Below, in pieces: positions 6,729 through 14,287 of a stretch of 14,624 nt of DNA. The DNA comes from an uncultured Muribaculaceae bacterium (GTDB taxonomy: Bacteria; Bacteroidota; Bacteroidia; Bacteroidales; Muribaculaceae). Below the pieces are notes generated by a model, which was given only the letters and a program-made list of their open reading frames with translations, searched no databases and was not told the origin of the DNA. Position numbers and translations under genes: made by a program. The stretch covers positions 1-14,624 of the forward strand of contig CAUBWJ010000044.1 of assembly GCA_958439725.1 (NCBI GenBank). Direction: 5' to 3'. Position 1 is the first letter of the stretch, and each line of letters opens with the position of its first letter.

Positions 6729-8861
6729 TCAGTCTGTGGGGATCTCGAAGCATACTCTTGTGCCGGGCCCGGGATAGGTACCGTCCACCCAGATGCGTCC
6801 GCCGAGAAGCTTCGCGATCATGCGGCAGATGGCCAGACCCAGTCCGTTGCCCTGCGAAAAGCGGTTGAGCTTCACGAAGCGCTCGAAAATCACCTCGCGC
6901 TTCTCCTCGGGAATGCCTATTCCGGTATCTGAAACGTAGAAGGTGACGAGGTGTTCAGGCTGATTGATATGGTAGCCAAGATGAATGACACCTTCTTCAG
7001 TGAACTTCGAGGCATTGGAGAGCAGATTTATAAGCACCTGCTCCACGCGCCGACGGTCGGTTATGATTACCGTCTCCTTGCTTCCGGCATTGTCAAACAC
7101 CATGTCCACACCCTCCTTGGCATAGAGGCTGCGAGTAGCCATGGCCGTCTCGCAAAGCAGATTGACGCCTACGGGATGTTTCACCACACTGAGCTGGGTA
7201 TTATCGAGTGACGAGATGTCGAGCACGTCGTTTATGAGCGTACGCAGAAGGTCGGCGCTCACATCGATGGCCTGGGCGAAGCGTTCGAGGTAGGCGCGCT
7301 TGTCCTCGTCGACATTCTCCACAATCAGCTGGGAATACTCCACGATGGTGTTGAGCGGCACCGACACTTCGTGGCTCATGTTGTTTATGAAGTCGGTCTT
7401 GTGGCGGTCGGCCTGACGCGCGCGGTCGCGTGCCTTGATCAGTTCGTCCTGGGTTCGCCGGAGAGTGTCGCGCTCGTTCTTGAGCGTCTCGTTTGACTTG
7501 CCCAGATTGACCGCAAGCCTTTTGCTGCGCATATAGAACACCACAGCCACAATCAGGAGCACCACCAGTATGGCGCCCAGCACCATCAGAACAATCAGAG
7601 AACGTTTCTGGCGCGAGACTTCGAAGTCGCGTGAGTTGACACGAAGATCCTCATTCTCGTCGAGCAGTGAGCTCACGTGGTAGACCACCTGGAGCTCGCT
7701 GAGATTCTCGTCGGCGCGCGTGCTGATGAAGTCCTCAAGGATTTTATTGTAATCCAGGGAAGCCTTGAGCAACGACTGCTGGTCGCCGGTGGCCTGCGCG
7801 GCCTCCACTATGAATGCGGTGAAGCGGCGGCGGAAAGGCTCGTGCTTTTTTTCCTCTATAGCCACTTTCAGAATCGGGAGCACCTCGGCATAACGTTTCT
7901 TGGCCATGAGATAGTAGATGGTGGGACGGCGCAGGCTGTTGAAATCAGATTCCGCATCCGGATACTCACGGGCAATCTCCTTTATTTTGTCGTAATAATA
8001 ATCGACCTCTCTGTCGGTAAGAGCCGGGTAATTGCTCAGAATCCTGCGGTAGGAGTTGTAACGCGAAAGGTTATAGTCGGAAAACTCCCGTCCTCTTGAA
8101 TGGTTCGAGGCCTCGAGCTGGTCCATTATTGCCAGAAGCATCTTGTCGGCCCACACAGCTTTGTCGTGGACCTCACTGTTGGTATATGCGATAGCAGCGC
8201 TGGTATAATACAGATTCCTTATGCTCTGCATTTCCTTGGGGAGTTTCTCGATTTCGCGTCCGAGACTGTCCACATAATCCACAAGCAGATGGCTGCGGGT
8301 GGAGAGGCTCATGTAGATGCACAGGGCATAGAGCTTCTCCAGGCGTTCGTAAAAACGTCTTTCGCCTGTAGAGTTCACCTCCTCGTGAAACATTTTCCTA
8401 TAATTGGAAATGAGATTTATGAGGCTGCGCTGACGCTCGGCGCCGGTAGTGTAGCGGGCACGTCCGGTGATGCGCTGCGTCTTTATGAACAGTTCGGTCT
8501 CGGAGCGGATGTTTCCTTCCGGGAGCCGCGCGGCTTCTTCGAGGGCGAGGGCCTGCATGGTGTCATTGCTCAGGTTGAAGTTGGAGATACGGCGCAGTAG
8601 ATCGCCGCGGGCGGCGATGTTGTCGGTGCGGCGCGACACCTGATATGCGCGCAGGGCCGCGTCGGAGCGTGTTTTGTAGTCAGCCACGTCCACAAGGTCG
8701 TAGAGCACGTCGAGACTGTCGTTGGCATTGTCCAGACGGGGCAGAATGGCGTTGAGGCTGTCTGTGATATGCTGGCGCTTTTCGGGAGTCATGGCCTGAA
8801 GCTGCATCGAGACCGTCATAGCAAGAATCAGCGGCAGGATTCTTCTTATAAAATTTCGCAT
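6729..8861 (-). CDS. membrane sensor histidine kinase with helical-repeat sensor domain
   Basis: This is a two-component sensor kinase of 710 residues. It has a signal peptide (1 to about 23, RRILPLILAMTVSMQLQA), a long helical and probably TPR-like periplasmic region (about 25-415), one transmembrane helix (about 421-443, SLIVLMVLGAILVVLLIVAV), a cytoplasmic coiled coil (about 450-488), a HisKA domain with phospho-acceptor His497 in SHEVSVPLN, and a HATPase_c domain. The HATPase shows the N box NLLSN (612-616), G1 DTGIG (645-649), F box FERF (659-662) and G2 GNGLGLA (671-677). The H box departs from the usual SHELRTPLN, having Ser and Val in place of Arg and Thr, though all key ATP-binding residues are present. 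No response regulator is in the window, so it is an orphan kinase here. It is the first gene of the minus-strand unit and is divergent from the GH25/porU genes. The ligand is unknown. Confidence 0.92.
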   Translation of the reverse strand: MRNFIRRILPLILAMTVSMQLQAMTPEKRQHITDSLNAILPRLDNANDSLDVLYDLVDVADYKTRSDAALRAYQVSRRTDNIAARGDLLRRISNFNLSNDTMQALALEEAARLPEGNIRSETELFIKTQRITGRARYTTGAERQRSLINLISNYRKMFHEEVNSTGERRFYERLEKLYALCIYMSLSTRSHLLVDYVDSLGREIEKLPKEMQSIRNLYYTSAAIAYTNSEVHDKAVWADKMLLAIMDQLEASNHSRGREFSDYNLSRYNSYRRILSNYPALTDREVDYYYDKIKEIAREYPDAESDFNSLRRPTIYYLMAKKRYAEVLPILKVAIEEKKHEPFRRRFTAFIVEAAQATGDQQSLLKASLDYNKILEDFISTRADENLSELQVVYHVSSLLDENEDLRVNSRDFEVSRQKRSLIVLMVLGAILVVLLIVAVVFYMRSKRLAVNLGKSNETLKNERDTLRRTQDELIKARDRARQADRHKTDFINNMSHEVSVPLNTIVEYSQLIVENVDEDKRAYLERFAQAIDVSADLLRTLINDVLDISSLDNTQLSVVKHPVGVNLLCETAMATRSLYAKEGVDMVFDNAGSKETVIITDRRRVEQVLINLLSNASKFTEEGVIHLGYHINQPEHLVTFYVSDTGIGIPEEKREVIFERFVKLNRFSQGNGLGLAICRMIAKLLGGRIWVDGTYPGPGTRVCFEIPTD

Positions 8862-8883
8862 TGCGGGATGGTAGTTAGATTAG

Positions 8884-8891
8884 CAAATTTA
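8884..8891 (-). promoter_or_regulatory. candidate -7 box for the histidine kinase/dnaX operon
   Basis: On the minus strand this reads TAAATTTG, a perfect match to the Bacteroidetes -7 consensus TAnnTTTG. It lies 22 nt before the kinase ATG at 8861, leaving a leader of roughly 15 nt. No good -33 TTTG element is seen, and the expected position overlaps the palindrome at 8907-8920. Confidence 0.55.
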
Positions 8892-8906
8892 ACCATTTTT
8901 TCCATA

Positions 8907-8920
8907 CCGCAGGGATGCGG
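8907..8920. promoter_or_regulatory. candidate operator palindrome between divergent promoters
   Basis: CCGCA-GGGA-TGCGG has perfect 5-bp arms. It lies exactly 15 nt from each of the two divergent TAnnTTTG boxes (8884-8891 and 8936-8943), covering the position where -33 elements would be expected on both strands. This suggests a dimeric regulator binding site acting on both promoters. As RNA it would be a short hairpin. Confidence 0.4.
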
Positions 8921-8935
8921 AACCCCCTTTTTTAC

Positions 8936-8943
8936 TATTTTTG
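8936..8943 (+). promoter_or_regulatory. candidate -7 box for the GH25/porU unit
   Basis: TATTTTTG matches TAnnTTTG. It ends only 10 nt before the chosen ATG at 8954, so transcription from it would give a very short or nearly absent 5' leader. The sequence is T-rich, so a chance match is possible. No clear -33 element is seen. Confidence 0.4.
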
Positions 8944-8953
8944 TAATGAAAAC

Positions 8954-9691
8954 ATGAAAAGGACCACCAAGCTCGGCATAGCGGGGTGCGTTGCGGCGGC
9001 GGTCGCAGCGCTCGTTTTTTTTGCCCGTCCCATTTATAAGGCTTTGTCGCCAAAGCCGGTAGAGGAAGGCGACCTTACGGAGTTCCCGGTGCGCGGAATC
9101 GACATTTCCTCCCACAACGGCAGCGTGGACTTCGGCCGTGCCGCCTCATTGGGGTTCCGATTTGTGATTATGAAAGCTTCGGAAGGAAGCGACTTCAAGG
9201 ATGCGGCTTTCATCGACAATATCAGACGCGCCCGGGAAGCGGGCCTGAAGGTGGGAGTGTATCATTTCTTCCGCTTCGACGCCGACGGACGGATGCAGGC
9301 CCTGAATCTTCTTCACAGCGTGCGCGGACGCCGCCTGGACATGCCCCTGGTAATCGACCTTGAGGAGTGGGGCAACCCCAACGTTGCGACCTCGGCAGTG
9401 GTGTCGCGCCTCGAGACCATGCTTGCCGCCCTCGACGACGCCGGCATGAGCGTGATGCTCTACACCAACAAGGACGGCTACTACCGGTTCGTGCGCGGAC
9501 GCTTCGACCGCTATCCGCTGTGGCTCTGCTCCTTCAGCGAGATTGACCGTTCCATTCCCTGGACTTTCTGGCAATACAGCCACCGCGGACGCATAGGCGA
9601 CCCTCTGCGCTACATAGACATGAATATATTCCGGGGCGACACCACGGCGTGGAACACATGGGTGGCGTCGCACCCGCAGCTGATGCAATAA
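8954..9691 (+). CDS. membrane-anchored GH25 family muramidase (lysozyme)
   Basis: Glycoside hydrolase family 25 enzymes cleave the MurNAc-GlcNAc bond of peptidoglycan. The 245-residue protein begins with a signal-anchor (KR then a hydrophobic stretch about 7-24), followed by a short linker and the catalytic domain (about 45-240). Family hallmarks are visible: RGIDISSHNG with Asp50, KASEG (74-78), GVYHFF (101-106), the catalytic VIDLEE with Asp135 and Glu137, WQYS (206-209) and a final DMNIF. The ATG at 8954 was chosen over an upstream in-frame ATG (8915) because that one lies before the candidate promoter and would add an unlikely N-terminus. IAGC at residues 9-12 looks like a lipobox, but the hydrophobic part before the Cys is too short, so a membrane anchor is preferred. 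The gene is 46 nt upstream of porU, probably co-transcribed. Self peptidoglycan remodelling or interbacterial attack are both possible. Confidence 0.9.
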   Translation: MKRTTKLGIAGCVAAAVAALVFFARPIYKALSPKPVEEGDLTEFPVRGIDISSHNGSVDFGRAASLGFRFVIMKASEGSDFKDAAFIDNIRRAREAGLKVGVYHFFRFDADGRMQALNLLHSVRGRRLDMPLVIDLEEWGNPNVATSAVVSRLETMLAALDDAGMSVMLYTNKDGYYRFVRGRFDRYPLWLCSFSEIDRSIPWTFWQYSHRGRIGDPLRYIDMNIFRGDTTAWNTWVASHPQLMQ

Positions 9692-9737
9692 AAACGGGCC
9701 GGAATACGTTTTCTTTCAGAGCATATCCCCTCAGGCA

Positions 9738-12700
9738 GTGACCGCTGAAAAGATCATAGACCGTCTGAAACGCCGCCTGCTCGTCATGGCGGCCGTCTTG
9801 GCGTGCGCCTCGCCATGCGCCCTCGCACTGCCTCCCGACACCTACGCCACCCACTCGGTGCTCGCCGAAGGCTCGTGGTCAAAAATAAGCGTGGAGGCTT
9901 CGGGAATGCATTTCATACCCGCCTCGACACTCCGTTCGTGGGGATTTTCCGACCCGGCCCGCGTAAGAATCCACGGTTACGGCGCCGCCCGCATCCCCGA
10001 CCTGCTCTCGGCCCAGACCTACACCGACGACCTTCCGGAAGTTCCCGCACTCCGCACTCCGCGGGGCATCTATTTCTATGCCACCGGGCCGGTGGGATGG
10101 GAGATGCAGGGGGCCGTTTTCAGGCGCGTGCGCAACCCCTTCACCTCCGCCGGATATTATTTCATCACCGCCGGAGAGCGAGACGGCGCCACGCCTGCCA
10201 CAGCGGGCGCACCGGGCTGCACGGCCGCTCCCGCCACTGATTTTCTCTGCCCCGCGCTCCATGAGCTGGAGGAGGCCCCTATGGGCGAAATGGGCCACAA
10301 CGTCTACGGCGAGGATTTCCGGCTGCGCCCGGAGCAGAAAATAAGCATCGACCTTCCCGGCAGAGCCGACGGCACTCCCGTAAGGCTCCGCACTTCGTTT
10401 GCCGTGCGTTCGGCCGGAGCTTCCACCCTTGAAATTTCCGCAGGAGGTTCACCCCTCGGCTCACCTCTTCAGCTGCCGGCCGTGGCCGAATACCACGCCG
10501 GCAGCGCAGCCACGGCTTCATTCCTTATTCCGGCCGACGGTATCACCGACCGTCTTGAACTCACCTACAGCCTGCACCGCTCCGCGACCATTCAGGCCGC
10601 GAGACTCGACTTCGCGGAAGTGAACTACACGCGCCGTCTGGCGCTTGAATCGGGCAAGCCCCTCCTTTTCACCCTCCTGCAACCGGAAGGGCGCCTGGAA
10701 GGAGCCGGGGAGCTGACCCACGTATGGGACGTAACCGACCCTCTCGCCGTGAGCGAAATGAACATCGCCCGCGAGGGCACGGCTGCCCTGTGGACAAATT
10801 CCGCCACAGGACAGCGCTCCTACGCCGCATGGACTGAAGGGATGACGATGCCCTGCCCGAGGCTTGTGGCCACCGTAGCCAATCAGGACCTTCACGATTC
10901 CTCGGCCGCACCACCCGACATGGTGATAATAACCGTTGACGCATGGAAGGGTGAGGCCGAAAGGATAGCGCGCCTCAGGAGCGAGGGGAAGGAGAAACTC
11001 AGCGTAACCACCGTAAGCGCCGACCTGATTTATAACGAGTTCTCTTCGGGAGCCAGATCGGTCAACGCCCTGCGGCGCTATCTGAAGATGGTATATGACC
11101 GGGGCATGAAATCAGGACGCCCGCTGCGCTATGCACTGCTTCTGGGACGTGCCACAGCCGACAACCGAGGGCTTACGCTCTCCGGGCGCGAACATGCCCT
11201 CACACTCCCCACCTGGCAGACCGACGAAGCCCTTGCCGAAGAGCGTTCATACACTTCCGACGATATTCTGGCAATGCTCGACGACGGCTCGGGCGCGGAC
11301 GCGCGCAACGACCGCCTGAGCATAGCCGTGGGCCGCATCCCCGCGCGCTCCACAGCCGAACTCAAGGCCTACGTGGACAAACTTTATGACTACGAAAACT
11401 CATCGGCCGAGGGACAGTGGCGCAACCGCGTGATGGTGGTGGCCGACAACGGTGACAACGGCGCGCACGCCGACCAGGCCGAGACATTCTGCGCCCGTGT
11501 GGATGCCAACGGCCATCCCGCGCTGATGGAGAAGGTGTATGTGGATGCTTTCGAACTCGACGGCGGAGTGTGCACCGAAGGGCGCCGCCGCATGTACCGG
11601 CTGCTTGACGAAGGAGTGATGTGGTGGCACTACACGGGCCACGGCACAGAGGATTATTTCACAGCCGAGAAGCTCCTTACCACCTCCGACATCCCATCGC
11701 TCTATCTGCGCAGGCTTCCGGTGCTCTGCGCCGTGACCTGTTCTTTCCTGCGATGGGACGGCAGCGAGCCTTCCGGAGCCGAACGGATTGCATTGAAGCC
11801 CGACGGCGGAGCCATCGCCGCAATCTCGGCCACACGGCGCACTTTCATAGGCGACAACGCGCTGATGAACGACGCCCTGGGGCGCTTTGCCTTCGCCCGC
11901 GGCGACGACGGCCGGTTTCTCTCCCTGGGCGAGACGCTCCGGCTTGCCAAGAACCATATCGCCGAAACATCCCCCGCAGCGGAAGGCCGCTCCAGATATG
12001 TGCTGCTGGGCGACCCTTCGATGCACACAGTGATGCCCGACTGCCGCATAACGGTGGACGAAATAAACGGAACACCCGTGGACCCGGGCACGCAGCCTGT
12101 GGTCACGGGGCTGCAGACGGCAGAGATTAAATGCACTGTCACCGACCCTTCCGGCTCCATACTCCCTGACTTCAACGGCACGGCCGAAGCAACGCTCTAC
12201 GACTCCGACCGCTCTACGGTGACACTGGGGCGCCCCGCCGCCGGCACGGAAGGCCGACGCGTGACCTTCGACGAGCATGGCGACCGCCTCACGGTGGCGC
12301 TTGACACAGTTACCGGCAGCCGTTTCACCCTGCGGATGCATATTCCGGCAAATATCGCCGACAATATGCGGCCCGCAACACTCAACATCGCCGCCTACGA
12401 CCGCACGGGCGCCCGCGCCGCCGCATGCCACCGCGACATTTACGTATCGGGAACCGACCTCTCGGCGCTTCCCGACACTGTGCCGCCGGTGATAGAATAT
12501 GCCGTGCTCAACCACCGTGGCTTCACCGACGGCCAGACGGTCAACCCCGAGCCGGTGCTTCTGGCCCGCGTGACCGACGACACAGCCATCAACCTCTCCA
12601 CCGCCGGAATCGGCTCGACAATGACCCTGCGGCTCGACGACGCCCGCACGCTTCCCGACCTCAGCTCATATTATTCTCCGCAGGCCGTGACCGAAGGCGC

Positions 12701-13145
12701 CGCCGGAACCATAGCCTATCCCCTCCCCCGGCTCACCACGGGCAGCCACACACTGGAGCTGAGAGTGTATGACACCGCCGGCAACGAGGCCACGGCCACA
12801 CTGCGGTTCCACGTGAGCGAGAACGCGGGGCCCCGGATTTCGGAGGTATACACCGACACTAACCCGGCCTCCACCCAGGCGCGGTTCTATATCCGCCACG
12901 ACCGTCCCGACGCGATTCTCGACGTGGAGATGGAGGTGTTTGACATGCACGGGCGCCGTCTCTGGACGGCCCGGAATTCCGGGCGCGCCGACGCGGCCGG
13001 ATCGTCGCCCATGATATGGGACCTGCGCGACAACGGAGGCCATCGCGTGGAGCGCGGCATCTACATATACCGCGCCCGCATCACAGACACTTCGGGACAC
13101 TCTTCGGTATCGTCGGCCGGCCGTCTGGCCGTGACCGCACGCTGA
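9738..13145 (+). CDS. porU: type IX secretion system sortase PorU (C25 gingipain-like peptidase)
   Basis: PorU is the cell-surface cysteine peptidase of the type IX secretion system. It removes the C-terminal signal of cargo proteins and helps attach them to lipopolysaccharide. The 1135-residue length agrees with the family (about 1,150). After a signal peptide (about 1-30, KRRLLVMAAVLACASPCALA) comes a beta-rich N-terminal region (about 35-390), then a peptidase C25 domain (about 391-765). The likely catalytic dyad is His635 in HYTGHG and Cys668 in AVTCSF. The usual C25 context DLIYNEFSSGARS, LPTWQTDE and SYTSDD is present. The C-terminal half (about 766-1135) is Ig-like and ends in the family's GIYIYRARI strand. 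The GTG start at 9738 is used because it supplies the positively charged n-region; the next in-frame ATG (9786) would remove it. No porV lies next to it, since greA follows. Confidence 0.92.
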   Translation: MTAEKIIDRLKRRLLVMAAVLACASPCALALPPDTYATHSVLAEGSWSKISVEASGMHFIPASTLRSWGFSDPARVRIHGYGAARIPDLLSAQTYTDDLPEVPALRTPRGIYFYATGPVGWEMQGAVFRRVRNPFTSAGYYFITAGERDGATPATAGAPGCTAAPATDFLCPALHELEEAPMGEMGHNVYGEDFRLRPEQKISIDLPGRADGTPVRLRTSFAVRSAGASTLEISAGGSPLGSPLQLPAVAEYHAGSAATASFLIPADGITDRLELTYSLHRSATIQAARLDFAEVNYTRRLALESGKPLLFTLLQPEGRLEGAGELTHVWDVTDPLAVSEMNIAREGTAALWTNSATGQRSYAAWTEGMTMPCPRLVATVANQDLHDSSAAPPDMVIITVDAWKGEAERIARLRSEGKEKLSVTTVSADLIYNEFSSGARSVNALRRYLKMVYDRGMKSGRPLRYALLLGRATADNRGLTLSGREHALTLPTWQTDEALAEERSYTSDDILAMLDDGSGADARNDRLSIAVGRIPARSTAELKAYVDKLYDYENSSAEGQWRNRVMVVADNGDNGAHADQAETFCARVDANGHPALMEKVYVDAFELDGGVCTEGRRRMYRLLDEGVMWWHYTGHGTEDYFTAEKLLTTSDIPSLYLRRLPVLCAVTCSFLRWDGSEPSGAERIALKPDGGAIAAISATRRTFIGDNALMNDALGRFAFARGDDGRFLSLGETLRLAKNHIAETSPAAEGRSRYVLLGDPSMHTVMPDCRITVDEINGTPVDPGTQPVVTGLQTAEIKCTVTDPSGSILPDFNGTAEATLYDSDRSTVTLGRPAAGTEGRRVTFDEHGDRLTVALDTVTGSRFTLRMHIPANIADNMRPATLNIAAYDRTGARAAACHRDIYVSGTDLSALPDTVPPVIEYAVLNHRGFTDGQTVNPEPVLLARVTDDTAINLSTAGIGSTMTLRLDDARTLPDLSSYYSPQAVTEGAAGTIAYPLPRLTTGSHTLELRVYDTAGNEATATLRFHVSENAGPRISEVYTDTNPASTQARFYIRHDRPDAILDVEMEVFDMHGRRLWTARNSGRADAAGSSPMIWDLRDNGGHRVERGIYIYRARITDTSGHSSVSSAGRLAVTAR

Positions 13146-13164
13146 CGTTTTTCACCCGAAATAA

Positions 13165-13195
13165 TTGCAGGATTGCAACTTTTGCCCTATCTTTG
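13165..13195 (+). promoter_or_regulatory. candidate Bacteroidetes promoter of the greA leader
   Basis: A -7 box TATCTTTG (13188-13195) matches TAnnTTTG perfectly, and a TTGC at 13165-13168 sits 19 nt upstream in the place of a -33 element. Transcription should begin near 13200, giving a leader of about 115 nt before greA. It is 20 nt past the porU stop, so greA has its own promoter. Confidence 0.65.
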
Positions 13196-13213
13196 TAAGC
13201 GCATAAACGACAA

Positions 13214-13241
13214 TCCGGCACGTCAGCACCACATAGCCGGA
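13214..13241 (+). ncRNA. stem in the greA leader
   Basis: TCCGGC (13214-13219) and GCCGGA (13236-13241) form a perfect 6-bp stem with a 16-nt loop in the transcribed leader, just upstream of the terminator-like hairpin. It may be part of a regulatory leader RNA or a small RNA. No known riboswitch class is recognised. Confidence 0.35.
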
Positions 13242-13249
13242 ACCTCACC

Positions 13250-13295
13250 AGGTCTCCCCCTTGCATAATCCGAGGGCGGGAGTCCTAATTTTTTT
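13250..13295 (+). terminator. terminator-like hairpin in the greA leader
   Basis: AGGTCTCCC (13250-13258) pairs with GGGAGTCCT (13278-13286) over 9 bp with one mismatch, and a run of seven T (13289-13295) follows after two A. It lies between the candidate greA promoter and the greA ATG. It could be an attenuator, the end of a small RNA of about 95 nt, or the terminator of porU read-through. ACCT at 13242-13245 could pair with AGGT at 13250-13253, competing with this stem. Confidence 0.5.
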
Positions 13296-13319
13296 AGTAA
13301 TCATCAAAACTTAAATATC

Positions 13320-13790
13320 ATGCCAATCACTTACATGACAAAAGAGGGCTATAAGAAAAAAATGGAAGAAATAGCCTATCTCGAATCAGTGAAGCGTCCC
13401 GAAATATCGCGTGCCATAGCCGAGGCCCGCGACAAGGGCGACCTTTCAGAAAACTCGGAATACGACGCAGCCAAGGAAGCACAGGGCCTGCTGGAAATGA
13501 AGATTTCACAGCTGAAAGACCTCGTGGCAAGCTGCCGCATAATCGACGAAAGCAACCTCAACAACGAGGAGGTGCAGATACTCAACCGCGTGAAGATAAA
13601 GAACATCCAGAACGGAATGCAGATGGAATACACCATCGTGGCCGACAGCGAGGCCAATCTCCGCGACAAGAAAATCGGTTCGTCGACCCCCATCGCCCAG
13701 GGCCTCCTCGGCCACAAGCTCGGCGAGATAGTGGAAATCAAGGTTCCCGCCGGACTCATGAAGTTTGAAATAGTGGAAATATCATTCTGA
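13320..13790 (+). CDS. greA: transcription elongation factor GreA
   Basis: GreA inserts its coiled coil into the RNA polymerase secondary channel and stimulates cleavage of backtracked transcripts. The 156 residues match the family length (158 in E. coli). An N-terminal coiled coil (about 1-75) carries the tip motif DKGDLSENSEYDAAKEAQ with the catalytic acidic residues Asp41 and Glu44. The C-terminal FKBP-like domain (about 80-156) contains IGSSTPIAQGLLGHKLGE and ends in VEISF. The ATG follows an A-rich stretch typical of Bacteroidetes starts. The gene is 12 nt upstream of the HIT gene, so the two form a short operon, probably from the promoter at 13165-13195 and subject to the leader hairpin. 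Confidence 0.97.
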   Translation: MPITYMTKEGYKKKMEEIAYLESVKRPEISRAIAEARDKGDLSENSEYDAAKEAQGLLEMKISQLKDLVASCRIIDESNLNNEEVQILNRVKIKNIQNGMQMEYTIVADSEANLRDKKIGSSTPIAQGLLGHKLGEIVEIKVPAGLMKFEIVEISF

Positions 13791-13802
13791 TCACACACAG
13801 CC

Positions 13803-14204
13803 ATGCCCTCAATTTTCTCACGCATAATCGCAGGCGAGATTCCCTGCTACAAGATTGCTGAAGACGACCGCTTCATAGCTTTTCTCGACGTAAATCCCGT
13901 GGCTCCCGGCCATACGCTGGTGGTGCCCAAACATGAGGTGAGCTACCTCTTCGACCTCTCCGACGAGGAATACACCGGACTCGAACTCTTTGCCAAGAAA
14001 GTGGCGCTGGGTCTGCGTCAGGCCGTGCCCTGCAAGCGCATCGGCGAGGCCGTGATAGGCCTGGAAGTGCCCCACGCCCACATCCACCTAATTCCCATCA
14101 CCACCGAGGCCGACATGGATTTCCACAACAAGAAAACCCTCCCCGGCGAAGAGATGGAACGCCTGCAGAAAATAATCTCCGCAGCCGTAGCCGCCCACAT
14201 GTAA
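13803..14204 (+). CDS. HIT family nucleotide hydrolase/transferase
   Basis: Histidine triad proteins hydrolyse nucleotide phosphoramidates or dinucleoside polyphosphates in the cytoplasm. The 133-residue protein is a single HIT domain. It opens with SIFSRIIAGEIPCYKI and FIAFLDVNPVAPGHTLVVPK, typical of the HINT/Ap4A-hydrolase-like bacterial group, and carries the triad HAHIHLIP with His91, His93 and His95, where the middle histidine is the expected nucleophile. It follows greA by 12 nt and is followed by a strong terminator. The exact substrate cannot be inferred. Confidence 0.95.
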   Translation: MPSIFSRIIAGEIPCYKIAEDDRFIAFLDVNPVAPGHTLVVPKHEVSYLFDLSDEEYTGLELFAKKVALGLRQAVPCKRIGEAVIGLEVPHAHIHLIPITTEADMDFHNKKTLPGEEMERLQKIISAAVAAHM

Positions 14205-14226
14205 ATCTCCGTCACAACCTTTACAC

Positions 14227-14287
14227 CGATAGGGATATTGCCGCCCACGCACAGTCCGTGGAGCCGTCAATATCCCTATCGTTTTTT
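14227..14287 (+). terminator. intrinsic terminator after the greA-HIT operon
   Basis: A perfect 14-bp inverted repeat, CGATAGGGATATTG (14227-14240) and CAATATCCCTATCG (14268-14281), encloses a 27-nt loop that itself holds a small CCACG/CGTGG stem. It is followed at once by six T (14282-14287) and begins 22 nt after the HIT stop. This is a convincing rho-independent terminator, though the long loop is unusual. Confidence 0.75.
14259..14281 (+). repeat. short repeat, copy 1 (ATATCCYTATCG module)
   Basis: This 23-nt stretch, which includes the right arm of the terminator, recurs at 14453-14474 with one deleted base and two substitutions (20 of 23 positions). The shared core is ATATCCYTATCG. The left terminator arm holds the same core inverted. 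Confidence 0.4.

Noticed and set aside
8915..8953. Upstream in-frame ATG for the GH25 gene
   Set aside because: It lies inside the palindrome and ahead of the candidate promoter, and would put an unlikely Phe/Tyr/Cys segment before the signal anchor.
8978..8989. Lipobox-like IAGC in the GH25 N-terminus
   Set aside because: Only a few hydrophobic residues precede the Cys while a long hydrophobic run follows it, which fits a signal anchor rather than a lipoprotein signal.
9786..9788. ATG as the start of porU instead of GTG at 9738
   Set aside because: It would remove the KRR n-region of the signal peptide, leaving a poor secretion signal.
11400..12515. 371-codon open frame on the minus strand opposite porU
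   Set aside because: It is antisense to the C25 domain of porU, has no family resemblance and is explained by high GC content suppressing stop codons.
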